64,000 nt of DNA from Rhodobacter sp. TJ_12 (GCF_020023995.1 NZ_NRRD01000020.1:1-64000), one strand, 5' to 3'. Positions 1-8,988 are shown, counted from the first letter of the stretch. The notes: generated by a model from the sequence alone, not told the origin. Numbers and translations: made by a program.

Positions 1-401
1 ATGGGCTGATCCCGATCCGCTCGGTCGGGCGCGAGTTCTTCCATTATGACCGCGAGGCGCAGCAGCTTGTCGGGGCGGGCAGGCCCGCCGCGGGTCGGGC
101 GCTTCGGGGGCGCTGCCCCCGCTTGGCCGTGTCGGCCAATTCACCCCCGGAATATTTTCACAAAGTCGAAGAACGCGGTTTCGGCCACGTCTGGCCCCGG
201 TGTCTGGCCCCGGTGAGTTGCGGCCCGAAAGAAAAGGGCGCCTTGCGGCGCCCCAGGTTTCCCTTCCCGGTTTGGTTCGGAAGGTTTCTCAGATCGCCGA
301 GCTATGGCCCGCTTTGGACAGATCATAGGCGTCGAAATGGCGCGCGATCATCCGCGTCAGAGGGCGACCCGGTTCGGGGATCGCGATGCCATCCGCGGTG
401 A
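1..401 (+). pseudogene. rnr: C-terminal end of ribonuclease R, apparently truncated inside the S1 domain
   Basis: The frame beginning at base 3 enters from outside the window and reads GLIPIRSVGREFFHYDRE then AQQLVG. This matches the middle of the S1 RNA-binding domain of RNase R (E. coli: GLVHVSSLDNDYYRFD...QRLMG). After about base 77 the similarity stops: the expected last 35-40 S1 residues are missing and the frame runs through a GC-rich dispersed repeat (about 106-178) to a stop at 399-401, overlapping the 3' end of hemN on the other strand. RNase R is a processive 3'-5' exoribonuclease of structured RNA. Only the end is visible, so the state of the catalytic RNB domain is unknown. The family call is fairly secure; truncation as opposed to assembly or sequence error is inference. 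Confidence 0.45.
106..178. repeat. dispersed intergenic repeat, copy 1
   Basis: This stretch has a GGGGGCGCTGCCCCC palindrome followed by a conserved segment ending in ATATTTTCACAAAGTC. A close copy lies in reverse orientation at 41545-41625. The shared blocks are GGCGCTGCCCCC and the roughly 30 bases from TTCACCCCCGG to CAAAGTC. Both copies sit at 3' ends of genes. It is a REP-like or terminator-associated element by appearance. Confidence 0.6.
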
Positions 402-1644
402 TCTCGACCATCTCGCCGAATTTCTCGACACAGGCGGCGAATTCGCTGTCGAGTTGCGCGCCATCGGCGCCCCAATCCTCGACCAGTTCTTTCTTCGAGA
501 CCGCGAAATCGCACATCAGCATCTCGATCAGCCGCGCCCGCATCAGGTCTTCTTGGGTGAAGACATGGCCGCGATGGGTCGAGAAATGACCTTCGCGAAT
601 GGCCGAGGTATGCGCGCCGGTGGCGGATTCGTTTTGCGCATAGCCTTGCGGGAATTTCGAGATCGACGACGCACCAATGCCCACCAGCGCTTCGGCCAGA
701 TCGTCGGTATAGCCTTGGAAGTTGCGGCGCAGCTTGCCCGCATGCAAGGCCTTCGACAGCCCGTCGGTGGGCAGCGCGAAGTGGTCGATGCCGATGATGT
801 CATAGCCGGCTTCGGTAAAGAGCTCTTGAGAGCGCTCAAACAGACCCAGACGCGCTTGCGGCGTGGGCAGTTGATCCGCCGGGATCAAGGTTTGGCGACG
901 TGCCATCCACGGCACATGGGCATAGCCGTAAAGCGCGACCCGGTCGGGTTTCAGCGTCAGCAGCTTTTCGATGCTTTCGGTGATCTTTTCTTTGTTCTGA
1001 TACGGCAGACCATAAAGGATATCGGCGTTCAGGCTGTTGATGCCGCGCGACCGGATCATATCGACGACCTTCGCGGTCACTTCGTAGCTTTGTTCGCGCC
1101 CGATCACCGATTGGATGAAGGGATCGAAGTCTTGGATGCCGATCGAGGCACGGTTCATGCCCGATTGCGCCAGCGCATCCATGCGCTCGTCATCGATTTC
1201 ATTGGGGTCGATCTCGACCGAGAATTCCCCATGCTCGCCCAGATCCACCGCGTCAAAGACGGCATCGGCCACTTTGCGCATGCTGTCGGCGGGCAACAGG
1301 GTGGCGGTGCCGCCGCCCCAATGCAGACGCGACAGTTTCACGCCCGGCGCGAGATGCTTTTTGAGCATGCCCAACTCGGTCACGAGCGTATCGGCATAAG
1401 CTTTCACCGGCGCATCGGTCTGCGTGCCTTGCGTGCGGCAGGCACAGAACCAGCACAGTCGGCGGCAGAACGGCACGTGGATATAAAGCGAGATCGCGGC
1501 ACCCGCAGGGATTGCCTCGATCCATTCGACGAATTTCGACGCGCCGACTTCAGTCGAGAAGTGCGGTGCAGTCGGATAGCTGGTATAACGGGGCACCCGG
1601 GCATCGAACAGACCGAGCCGGGCGAGTTGCGATTCATGTTTCAT
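289..1644 (-). CDS. hemN: oxygen-independent coproporphyrinogen III dehydrogenase
   Basis: This cytoplasmic radical SAM enzyme decarboxylates two propionates of coproporphyrinogen III to give protoporphyrinogen IX, the anaerobic step feeding heme and bacteriochlorophyll. The 451-residue length is normal for HemN. The [4Fe-4S] motif C60-x3-C64-x2-C67-x-C69 is intact and is followed by the GGGTAT SAM-binding segment. The start ATG at 1644 begins MKHESQLARLGLFDARVPRYTSYPTAPHF, a typical HemN N-terminus (given here in part as family evidence). It is divergent from fnrL, and the shared 57-base intergenic region holds an FNR box about 36-49 bases from this start, so FnrL activation in low oxygen is likely. 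R. capsulatus and R. sphaeroides call paralogues hemN/hemZ. Confidence 0.95.
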   Translation of the reverse strand: MKHESQLARLGLFDARVPRYTSYPTAPHFSTEVGASKFVEWIEAIPAGAAISLYIHVPFCRRLCWFCACRTQGTQTDAPVKAYADTLVTELGMLKKHLAPGVKLSRLHWGGGTATLLPADSMRKVADAVFDAVDLGEHGEFSVEIDPNEIDDERMDALAQSGMNRASIGIQDFDPFIQSVIGREQSYEVTAKVVDMIRSRGINSLNADILYGLPYQNKEKITESIEKLLTLKPDRVALYGYAHVPWMARRQTLIPADQLPTPQARLGLFERSQELFTEAGYDIIGIDHFALPTDGLSKALHAGKLRRNFQGYTDDLAEALVGIGASSISKFPQGYAQNESATGAHTSAIREGHFSTHRGHVFTQEDLMRARLIEMLMCDFAVSKKELVEDWGADGAQLDSEFAACVEKFGEMVEITADGIAIPEPGRPLTRMIARHFDAYDLSKAGHSSAI

Positions 1645-1679
1645 AGGCGTATTCTATCCTTCAAGACGCGCACCAGGAT

Positions 1680-1693
1680 TTGACCCATATCAA
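1680..1693. promoter_or_regulatory. FNR box between hemN and fnrL
   Basis: TTGAC-CCAT-ATCAA matches the FNR consensus TTGAT-N4-ATCAA at nine of ten half-site positions. It lies 8 bases before the fnrL ATG and 36 bases before hemN. FnrL probably activates hemN and may repress or modulate its own gene from here. Confidence 0.75.
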
Positions 1694-1701
1694 GCAAGGC
1701 A

Positions 1702-2448
1702 ATGTCTCACGACGACGTGTATCCTGCCTCGTTGCAATGCGGAGATTGCCCGATTCGACACCGGGCCGTCTGTGCGCGTTGCGAGGCCAACGAACTAGAT
1801 GAACTCGAATCGGTCAAGTACTACCGAAGCTTCGAGGCGGGTCAGACCGTGGTTTGGTCGGGCGATCAGATGGACTTTGTGGCCTCTGTCGTGTCCGGAA
1901 TCGCAACCCTTACCCAAACGCTGGAAGACGGTCGGACCCAGATGGTCGGGCTGCTGCTTCCCTCTGATTTCGTGGGCCGCCCGGGCCGAGAACGGGCGGC
2001 GTACAACATCACCGCAACCACCGATATTCTTATGTGTTGTTTCCGTCGTAAGCCCTTTGAGGAGATGATGGACCGCACCCCGCATATCGCCCAGCGGTTG
2101 CTGCAAATGACCCTTGATGAGCTGGATGCCGCGCGGGAGTGGATGCTGCTTTTGGGCCGTAAGACCGCACGCGAGAAAATTGCCTCGCTGCTATCGATTG
2201 TCGCACGCCGGGATGCGTCGATACGTCACCGGGGCGGAGGCAACAGTTTGACCTTCGATTTGCCGCTGACGCGCGAGGCGATGGCCGATTATCTGGGGCT
2301 GACGCTGGAAACGGTGAGCCGACAGATTTCGGCGCTTAAGCGCGACGGGGTGATCGCGCTTGAGGGCAAGCGGCATGTGACCGTGCCCGATATGGAGCGG
2401 CTGCTTTTGGAGGCCGGGGATGACAGTGACGGCGGGCTGCTTACGTAA
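1702..2448 (+). CDS. fnrL: anaerobic transcriptional regulator FnrL (Crp/Fnr family)
   Basis: FnrL is the oxygen-sensing [4Fe-4S] global regulator needed for anaerobic and photosynthetic gene expression in Rhodobacter. The 248-residue protein has N-terminal cysteines C13, C16, C24 and C27, further cysteines C112/C113, a cNMP-type beta-barrel, a long dimerisation helix and a C-terminal helix-turn-helix at about 191-216. The recognition helix ETVSRQ has the E-x2-SR pattern that reads TTGAT. It is transcribed away from hemN across a shared FNR box, the arrangement known in R. capsulatus and R. sphaeroides. A small gene overlaps its 3' end. Which cysteines ligate the cluster is not settled by sequence alone. 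Confidence 0.95.
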   Translation: MSHDDVYPASLQCGDCPIRHRAVCARCEANELDELESVKYYRSFEAGQTVVWSGDQMDFVASVVSGIATLTQTLEDGRTQMVGLLLPSDFVGRPGRERAAYNITATTDILMCCFRRKPFEEMMDRTPHIAQRLLQMTLDELDAAREWMLLLGRKTAREKIASLLSIVARRDASIRHRGGGNSLTFDLPLTREAMADYLGLTLETVSRQISALKRDGVIALEGKRHVTVPDMERLLLEAGDDSDGGLLT

Positions 2449-2812
2449 CGCGCTGTGCGCGGCGCTTGTGGTGCTGGGGCCGACGGTCGCGGGGGCGGAA
2501 ACCCGCTGCGGCTGGTTTGCCAATCCGACGCCGGGGAATTTCTGGCTGACCGATGCCGATGCCACCTGGGCGCTTGCGGTGCAGGGACGGGGCGGTGTGC
2601 CCGGTTGGGAGGATCTGGATTGGGCCGAGGCCGATTTCACCGCCCGCTGGGTCGAGATGAATGGCCATTACGGCTATGGCTGCGCCTGTATCGAGGGCGC
2701 GTTCGGCGCGCCCGAAACCGGCGAGGTGACGCGCATCACCCATTTGCGCGCCTTGTCCTTGGCCAAATGCGAAAACGACCCGGCGCTGGCGCGCGCCAAT
2801 AGTGCGCCCTAG
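2420..2812 (+). CDS. small exported DUF4087-like protein
   Basis: The 130-residue product has a signal peptide (hydrophobic stretch about 10-23, cleavage likely after AGA) and a mature part opening TRCGWFANPTPGNFWLTD, which resembles DUF4087 proteins. Several cysteines (RCGW, GCACIEG, AKCEND) suggest periplasmic disulfides. The ATG overlaps the last 29 bases of fnrL and has a GGAGG site 7 bases upstream inside fnrL, so it is probably translated from the fnrL transcript. Function is unknown; the family call is from memory of the RCGWF motif. Confidence 0.75.
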   Translation: MTVTAGCLRNALCAALVVLGPTVAGAETRCGWFANPTPGNFWLTDADATWALAVQGRGGVPGWEDLDWAEADFTARWVEMNGHYGYGCACIEGAFGAPETGEVTRITHLRALSLAKCENDPALARANSAP

Positions 2813-2880
2813 GCCTAGGCTAGAGACCGCTTATTTTGCGATGATCCCTGCCGCCGTGGGCTGGGCCGAAAGGCAAATGC

Positions 2881-2911
2881 AAAGGCCTCCTGCATCTGGC
2901 AGGAGGCCTTT
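2881..2911. terminator. bidirectional Rho-independent terminator
   Basis: A perfect 13-bp stem (AAAGGCCTCCTGC / GCAGGAGGCCTTT) with a 5-base loop and T runs lies between the convergent DUF4087-like gene and the TRAP permease gene. Confidence 0.85.
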
Positions 2912-2935
2912 GTCCTTTTCGCGTGTCAGATCGGC

Positions 2936-5014
2936 TTAGGCCGGGGCCGCCCCCGGCCCGCGTGGCCATTTCTGGCGCAAGATGATCGGCGCGATCAGTG
3001 CCAGCCCCACCGCCGTGGCGCCAAGGTTCGGGGCCACCAAAAGCAGCGCGGCGATCACCAGCACGATCCGCTCAAACCAGTAAAGCGGCGCGAAAAGCCA
3101 GTTCGACACGGCAGAGGCCAGCACCCAGATGCCCAGAAGCGCGCCCGAGAAGGCGAGCGCAAAGGCCTGCCATGTGAACCCGTCGGTCACGATCAAAAGC
3201 GCGGGCTGGAAAGCAAAGACAAAGGGCACAAGCGCCTTGCCCATGCTCAGCCGGAACGCGGTATTGCCCGCCTTGAACGCATTCGCCCCCGCAATGCCGG
3301 CACCGGCATAGGCCGCCATTGCCACGGGTGGCGTCACATCGGCCAAAACCCCGTAGTAGAAGACGAAGTAATGCGCCACCATCTGTTGCACGCCCAGCAT
3401 GCCCAAGATCGGCGCGGCGACGGCCACCATGATGATGTAGTTCGCCGTCGTCGGGATGCCGCAGCCCATCAAGATGCAGACAATCGCTGTCAAGATCAGC
3501 GTGAACAGCAGCGTCAGCCCCGCCACGGTCATCACCTCGAACGGCAAGAAGGCCAGCGTTTCATGCAGCGACACGGCCCAGCCCTGCGCGATGGAGGTGA
3601 CCATATAAGCGATTTTGAAGCCCACGCCGGTCAGCGTCACAACGCCAATCACCACGCCCACCAAAGCGGCGGCGGCGGTGACCGAAAGCGATTGCTTGGC
3701 GCCAAGAATGAAGCCCTCGATCACGCCATCAAGCGTGCCGCGCAGCCCCTCGATCACGCCCGATTTCATCACCTGCTGGATCGCTAGCACGATGATCGAG
3801 GCAGAGATCGACCAGAAAGCGGCAGCAAAGGGCGTGCGGCCCGACAGCAGCACCGCGACCAGCACGACCAGCGGCACAACCGACAGCCAGCCCGCCTTGA
3901 ACACTTTCCAAGCATTGGGCAGTTCCGCCGCCGAAAGCCCACGCAGGCCTAGACGCCGCGCCTCAAGGTGGACCTGCACCAGCACGCCAAAGAAGTGCAT
4001 GAAGGCGGGCACAAGGGCTGCGGTCAAAATCGTGGTGAGCGGCACGCCCAGATATTCGATCATCAAAAACGCCACGGCCCCCATCACCGGCGGCGTGATT
4101 TGCCCGCCGGTCGAGGCGGCGGCTTCCACGGCGGCGGCGAAGTGGCGCGGATATCCGATGCGGATCATCGCCGGGATCGTCAGCGCGCCGGTGGTCACGG
4201 TATTGGCAATCGACGAGCCCGAGATAGAGCCCAAAAGTGCGGATGACAGCACAGACACCTTGGCCGGGCCGCCCGCATAGCGCCCGGCAAGCGCCGAGGC
4301 GATATCGATGAACAATTGCCCCAGCCCGATGCGCGTGGCCATCACGCCAAACAAAACGAAGTGGAACACGTAAGTTGCAATCACCCCCAAAGCGGTGCCG
4401 TAAATGCCCTGCGATGTCAGATAGAGGTGGTTGACGATATTCGACCAGCTTGCGCCGGGGTGCACCAAGATGCCGGGCATGGATTTGCCGAAATAGGCAT
4501 AAGCGATGAACAGGATCGCAATCACCGGCAAGGGCCAGCCCATCGACCGGCGCACCGCTTCCAGCAAGACACCGATCAGCACCGTGCCCATGAAGATGTC
4601 GATCGGCAGCGGATTGCCCACGCGGAAGGCCAGATCGCTATAAATCCAAGGCACATAAAGCGCCGCGACCAGCCCCGCAAAACCCAACAGCCAATCACTG
4701 AGCGGTAGCCCCCAAGGCGCCATGACGCTGGGGCGCAGGTGTTTGCGGCCAAAGGCGGCAAAGCTGAGGAAAACCAAAAGGATCGTCACCCCAAGGTGAA
4801 AACCCCGGTGCACCGTCGCCTGCGGAATGCCAAAGCCCGCCGTGTAATAGTGATAGCACGACAGCAAGAACAAAATCGCCGCCGAGGCCAGCATCAAGGG
4901 GCGCGCTAAAACGCGAAACCGCAATTCAGGGTCGAATTTCTCCTCAAGCGCCTTGAGTTCCTCGGCGCTCAGATGGCGAATGTCATCGCTCTCTTGGTTG
5001 CGGTTTTCGGCCAT
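2936..5014 (-). CDS. TRAP transporter fused permease subunit (DctQM type)
   Basis: This inner-membrane protein of 692 residues combines the small DctQ-like four-helix part with the large DctM-like channel part, as is usual in TAXI-type TRAP systems. Very hydrophobic segments recur throughout, and the M-part motifs GSISGSSIANTVTTGA and GGQITPPVMGA are present. TRAP systems use an ion gradient for secondary, binding-protein-dependent uptake of organic acids. The ATG at 5014 is preferred over the GTG 6 bases upstream because AAGGAG lies 7 bases before it. It follows the solute-binding protein gene in the same direction with a strong hairpin between them. The substrate cannot be read from the sequence. 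Confidence 0.93.
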   Translation of the reverse strand: MAENRNQESDDIRHLSAEELKALEEKFDPELRFRVLARPLMLASAAILFLLSCYHYYTAGFGIPQATVHRGFHLGVTILLVFLSFAAFGRKHLRPSVMAPWGLPLSDWLLGFAGLVAALYVPWIYSDLAFRVGNPLPIDIFMGTVLIGVLLEAVRRSMGWPLPVIAILFIAYAYFGKSMPGILVHPGASWSNIVNHLYLTSQGIYGTALGVIATYVFHFVLFGVMATRIGLGQLFIDIASALAGRYAGGPAKVSVLSSALLGSISGSSIANTVTTGALTIPAMIRIGYPRHFAAAVEAAASTGGQITPPVMGAVAFLMIEYLGVPLTTILTAALVPAFMHFFGVLVQVHLEARRLGLRGLSAAELPNAWKVFKAGWLSVVPLVVLVAVLLSGRTPFAAAFWSISASIIVLAIQQVMKSGVIEGLRGTLDGVIEGFILGAKQSLSVTAAAALVGVVIGVVTLTGVGFKIAYMVTSIAQGWAVSLHETLAFLPFEVMTVAGLTLLFTLILTAIVCILMGCGIPTTANYIIMVAVAAPILGMLGVQQMVAHYFVFYYGVLADVTPPVAMAAYAGAGIAGANAFKAGNTAFRLSMGKALVPFVFAFQPALLIVTDGFTWQAFALAFSGALLGIWVLASAVSNWLFAPLYWFERIVLVIAALLLVAPNLGATAVGLALIAPIILRQKWPRGPGAAPA

Positions 5015-5039
5015 CGGCACGCTCCTTGGGATTGGGCGA

Positions 5040-5068
5040 GGGGGGCGCGATTGTCTTTCGCGCCCCCC
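5040..5068 (-). promoter_or_regulatory. intercistronic hairpin between TAXI binding-protein and permease genes
   Basis: An 11-bp GC-rich stem (GGGGGGCGCGA / TCGCGCCCCCC) with a short loop separates the two cistrons and has no T run. It probably stabilises the upstream message or attenuates read-through, giving more binding protein than permease. Confidence 0.6.
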
Positions 5069-5098
5069 TGAAGGTCAAAGAATGATGCGTCTGGCCGC

Positions 5099-6103
5099 TT
5101 AGTCCAGCAGGCCGGCTTCTTTATAGAACTTTTCCGCGCCCGGATGCAGCGGGATGCCCACGCCGTTCAGCGCGGTATCGGCAGTGATCATTTTGCCCTT
5201 GGCATGACCCGAGTCGAGTTGCTTGCGGGTGTTGTCGTTCCACAGCGCCTTGGTGATCTCATAGATCAGATCGTCGGGCTGATCGGCGCTGGTGACCCAT
5301 TGCGCGCCCACCGAAAGCGTTTCCACATCGGTGTCATTGCCCTCATAGGTGCCCGCGGGCACGACATCGGGGGCAAAGAATTTGAACTCTTCACAGATCG
5401 CCGGGGCCTCGTCACACGAAATCGGCACCAGTTTCACGTCATGCTGGCTGGCCAATTCGGCAATCGCGCCCGCCGGGTAGCCGCCGACAAAGAAGAACGC
5501 ATCCATCGCGCCATCGCGCATCCGGTCCGCCGCCTGATCGGGTTTGAGGAATTCTTCTTCGATATCGTCTTCGGTCAGGCCATAGCCCGACAGGATGATT
5601 TTCGCATCGACCAGCGTGCCCGAGCCGGGTTCATCCAGCGAAACGCGCTTGCCCGCAAGGTCGGCAACGCTTTCAATGCCCGAGTCTGCGCTGGCCACAA
5701 GGTGGATGCTTTCGGGGTAAAGGTTGGCAATGGCGCGCAGTTTCTCGACCGCCGGTTTGCCTTCCCAGATGCCGGTCCCGGTATAGGCCCAGGTGGCCAC
5801 GTCCGATTGCGAGAAGCCCGATTCAAGCGAGCCGCCCGCAATGGCGTTGATATTGGCGACCGAGCCATTGGCCGACAGCGCCGAGGCGATCAGGCCGGGC
5901 ACGCCGCACGAGCCGCCTTGGTCGCAAGGCCGCGAGCCGGGCGGGTTGGAGATCGCATTCGCGAGCAGCCCGCCAATCGGATAATAGGTGCCAGCGGTGC
6001 CGCCGGTGCCGATGCGGAAGAACGACATGTCCTGCGCCGCGACGCCGGTGGCCGTCAGCGCGACCGCAAGCGCGGCGCCCGTAAAGAGCTTGTGATGTTT
6101 CAT
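5099..6103 (-). CDS. TAXI family TRAP transporter solute-binding protein
   Basis: This periplasmic binding protein of 334 residues begins with a signal peptide (MKHHKLFTGAALAVALTATG, cleavage after VAAQ). The mature N-terminus FRIGTGGTAGTYYPIGG is the TAXI signature. It should deliver its ligand to the fused permease encoded just downstream. The ATG at 6103 fits the signal peptide and has an AGGAAGG site; upstream in-frame starts would add about 29 residues ahead of the signal sequence. Cysteine pairs (RPCDQGGSCGVPG, SCDEAPAIC) suggest disulfides. The ligand is unknown; glutamate and other organic acids are known for the family. Confidence 0.93.
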   Translation of the reverse strand: MKHHKLFTGAALAVALTATGVAAQDMSFFRIGTGGTAGTYYPIGGLLANAISNPPGSRPCDQGGSCGVPGLIASALSANGSVANINAIAGGSLESGFSQSDVATWAYTGTGIWEGKPAVEKLRAIANLYPESIHLVASADSGIESVADLAGKRVSLDEPGSGTLVDAKIILSGYGLTEDDIEEEFLKPDQAADRMRDGAMDAFFFVGGYPAGAIAELASQHDVKLVPISCDEAPAICEEFKFFAPDVVPAGTYEGNDTDVETLSVGAQWVTSADQPDDLIYEITKALWNDNTRKQLDSGHAKGKMITADTALNGVGIPLHPGAEKFYKEAGLLD

Positions 6104-6259
6104 CGTGTTTCCTTCCTGTTGTGCATTCCGCGCGAAAGGTAAGCGTATTCTGGGCGCGACCGCAAGCCGCATCGCGGCAGATCGCGGCACTTTTGCAGCC
6201 GCAGAAAGTCAATAAAGTGCCTTTTATTACAGGGTTTTGCGCGATCTTTTATCAATAAG

Positions 6260-6289
6260 AAAAACCCTGCCGCCCAAAGGGAGGCAGGG
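6260..6289 (-). terminator. Rho-independent terminator of lsrRK
   Basis: On the minus strand, CCCTGCC and GGCAGGG form a stem followed by TTTTTCTTATT, about 40 bases after the lsrK stop. Confidence 0.8.
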
Positions 6290-6329
6290 CTGTGGTCTGG
6301 CTGGCCGCACCAGGGCGGCGCGTGGGGAA

Positions 6330-7895
6330 TCAGCTGCCCGGCGCGCGCCACATCGAGGTGGTGAGCCCGGCATCCACCAGCGCCTTTTGCGCGGCATAGG
6401 CCTGCTGCCAGCGCTCGCGCGCCTCGTCATAAAGGGCGCGGTTGGCAAGGTTCGGGGTCAGCGTGCGATCCCAGCGCACAAAGGCGCGGCCCGCCTCGGC
6501 AATATTGGAAAACTGGCCCACGCCAGTGGCAGCAGCAGCAGCCCCCCCCAAAGCGGTGGCTTCGCGCACTTGCGGAATGTGAATCTCGCGCCCGGTTACA
6601 TCGGCCAGAATTTGCGGCCACAGCACGCCCTTGGCCGCGCCGCCCGCCAAAATCAGCGGCCCGGTGCCGCCCACGCCAGCAAAGGCCTCCACCCGCGCTA
6701 GGTTCACCGCCGCGACGATGGCTGCATTTTCCTGAATCGCGCGGAAGATTGAGCCTTTGTTGGCCACCGCCGGGTCAATCGACAAGTTCAAAAGCGACGG
6801 CGCGGCGTGATACCAATTGCCGAAATCCATCGCATCGGAAAAGACCGGGATGATGCCATTGGCGCCGGGCGGTACTTGCATCGCCAGCTCTTCCATCAGC
6901 GCATAGGCATCGCGGCCCGTTTCCGCGGCGATCCGCATTTCTTCTTGGCAAAATGCATCGCGGAACCAGCGCGCGGTCAGGCCGACGAAAAAGCTGATCG
7001 CCTCGGCTTGGTTCATATCGGGCAAAGCTGCAGCGTTGACGCGCAGGCGCATCGTGTCATCGACCTTGCCTTTGGGGATGTTCACCACCTGCTGCCAGAA
7101 GGTGCCACCCAAAACGGCGGCAGAGCCAAGCTCCACCACGCCAAGCCCAATGGAGCCAAGCTGCACATCACCACCGCCCGCAACCACCGGCGTGCCCTCG
7201 GCCAGCCCGGTATCGGTGGCGGCTTCGCCCGTGACATGGCCCACAATGGTGCCGGGTTCGACGATGCGCGGAAAGATCGCGCGATCCAGCCCGGCTTTGG
7301 CAATCAGCGCATCGGACCATTGCCGGGTCGCCAGATCCAACAGCCCATTGGTGGAGCCATTCGTTGGTTCGACCGTAATCTCGCCGGTCAGCCGTTTTGC
7401 GATCCAGTCATTGACCATGGAAATCGCCCGGACTTGTTCAAAAATCTCAGGCGCGTGTTTGCGCACCCAGTTGAGCCGGGGCAGGGCGCCCAGGGCGAAA
7501 GCCTCGCCCGAGATATCATAAAATTCGCGCTCAAAGCCCTCGGACCGCGCGCGCAGGTCTGCCACTTCGGCGCTGGCGCGGCTGTCGACATTGGCGCAGG
7601 CCCAGATTTCTTGGCCTTTGCCATCATAAAGAACGATGGCCTCTCGCATCGAGGTGGAGCTGATCGCGGCAATATCGCTGCCTTTCAGCCCGCAGCTGTC
7701 CAGTGCGCCTTGGATGCAGCGGCGCAACAGCGCCCAGCCGCCTTCGACATCAAAGGCCATCGAACCGGGCACGCCCTCTTCGGGCAGGTGCCGCCATTCC
7801 TCTTGTGCGACACCGATCTGGCGCCCCTCACGGTCAAAGATCACGGCACGCCCGGAGCCGGTCCCGGCATCCAGAACAAGCAAGTGAGTGGTCAT
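6330..7895 (-). CDS. lsrK: autoinducer-2 kinase LsrK
   Basis: This FGGY-family kinase phosphorylates imported AI-2 (DPD) in the cytoplasm, trapping it and generating the LsrR ligand phospho-AI-2. At 521 residues it aligns along its whole length with enteric LsrK: LDAGTGSGRAVIFD, EEWRHLPEEGVPGSM, WACANVDSRA, VVAGGGDVQLG, AVLGGTFWQQVVN, FFVGLTARWFRDAFC and the C-terminal LVDAGLTTSMWRAPG all have clear E. coli counterparts. Its ATG overlaps the lsrR stop by one base (TGATG), so the two are co-translated. The match is specific to LsrK and not just to sugar kinases. Confidence 0.95.
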   Translation of the reverse strand: MTTHLLVLDAGTGSGRAVIFDREGRQIGVAQEEWRHLPEEGVPGSMAFDVEGGWALLRRCIQGALDSCGLKGSDIAAISSTSMREAIVLYDGKGQEIWACANVDSRASAEVADLRARSEGFEREFYDISGEAFALGALPRLNWVRKHAPEIFEQVRAISMVNDWIAKRLTGEITVEPTNGSTNGLLDLATRQWSDALIAKAGLDRAIFPRIVEPGTIVGHVTGEAATDTGLAEGTPVVAGGGDVQLGSIGLGVVELGSAAVLGGTFWQQVVNIPKGKVDDTMRLRVNAAALPDMNQAEAISFFVGLTARWFRDAFCQEEMRIAAETGRDAYALMEELAMQVPPGANGIIPVFSDAMDFGNWYHAAPSLLNLSIDPAVANKGSIFRAIQENAAIVAAVNLARVEAFAGVGGTGPLILAGGAAKGVLWPQILADVTGREIHIPQVREATALGGAAAAATGVGQFSNIAEAGRAFVRWDRTLTPNLANRALYDEARERWQQAYAAQKALVDAGLTTSMWRAPGS

Positions 7896-8851
7896 CAGAT
7901 CCTCCGCAACAATTCCTTGGCTGTCGGTTCATCGGTCACCAAGATATTGGCGAGCCGGCCCCGCAAGAGCCCCAAGATGGCTTCCACCTTTTCGGGGCCC
8001 GCGGCGGCGCCGATCACCGACGGGATCTGGCGCATGTCTTCGGGGGTGACGGCGACAACATGGCGGTGCACATCCAGATCAAGGATCTGCCCGTCGCGGT
8101 CATAGAAATAGCCCAGCACATCGCCCACGGCGCCTTGGCGGGTGAACAGTTCGATCTCGGCGGCGGTGCAGTAGCCATAGCGCACCAGCGTGGCAGAGCG
8201 GGCCACAGAGCCGATGCCGATCAGCGCGGTTTTCGCCGTCAGCGCCATATCCAGCACATGGCGCACATAGGGCTCCACCCGCAACATCTCGGCCAGTTCG
8301 GGCGAGGAAACGCGCAGCGGCGTTGGGATCAGATGGGCAAAACCTTGCGGGCCATAAAGCCCGGTATTGCCAATATAGGCCGAAACGCCGCCCGTCAGGC
8401 TGACCAGTGAGACATTGGTTTGCGGAAAGACCGGCGCCATGTAGCGCAAAGTGGTCGAGACCGCCTCGCCCCAGCCGATCGCCAAAAGATCATTCGGCGC
8501 GAGCCCTTGCGTCAGCAGGCTGGCCGAGGCGCGGCCAATGCGCGGGGCGGCGGGCAGGCCTTCGGCGGCAGGCACAACGCGCGCATCGGTCAGCCCAAAG
8601 GCCGCTACCAGCTCTTCTTGCAGGCGCAGGCTGCCCTCGTGCGGGGAATTGATGCGCAATTCGACCAGCCCGGTCTGGCGGCCCTTTTCAAGCAGGCGCG
8701 AAACCTTGATGCGCGAAACGCCCAGCAGGTCCGCGATGTGGTTCTGTGTTAGCCCGTCATTGTAATAGTACCACGCGGCGCGGCTGATCTGTTCGACGTC
8801 TTCTGCATCCAGCAGAAAGCCGCCGTCTTGCGGTGCAGAGACCTGACTCAT
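7895..8851 (-). CDS. lsrR: LsrR-like transcriptional repressor (SorC family)
   Basis: The 318-residue protein has an N-terminal helix-turn-helix (NHIADLLGVSRIKVSRLLEK) and a C-terminal SorC sugar-phosphate-binding domain; E. coli LsrR has 317 residues. LsrR represses the lsr genes until it binds phospho-AI-2. The ATG at 8851 is chosen over an upstream start because GGAGGAGG lies 6 bases before it. The gene is divergent from lsrG and translationally coupled to lsrK, so it sits where it can control both transcripts from the 265-base intergenic region. Confidence 0.93.
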   Translation of the reverse strand: MSQVSAPQDGGFLLDAEDVEQISRAAWYYYNDGLTQNHIADLLGVSRIKVSRLLEKGRQTGLVELRINSPHEGSLRLQEELVAAFGLTDARVVPAAEGLPAAPRIGRASASLLTQGLAPNDLLAIGWGEAVSTTLRYMAPVFPQTNVSLVSLTGGVSAYIGNTGLYGPQGFAHLIPTPLRVSSPELAEMLRVEPYVRHVLDMALTAKTALIGIGSVARSATLVRYGYCTAAEIELFTRQGAVGDVLGYFYDRDGQILDLDVHRHVVAVTPEDMRQIPSVIGAAAGPEKVEAILGLLRGRLANILVTDEPTAKELLRRI

Positions 8852-8988
8852 CACGTGCCTCCTCCTGCCGCACAAAGGATCATTTGATCGTCATTCTGTC
8901 AACATCGAACGCATGCAGGCATTGCAATGGAAGGCAGAAAAATCCTTATTTTGCAGGTGCAGAAAGAAATTTCGTGAATTTTCCCTGC

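Noticed and set aside
304-1683. Long plus-strand open frame opposite hemN (459 codons)
   Set aside because: High GC gives long antisense frames; hemN has clear motifs and the antisense product is low-complexity with no recognised domain.
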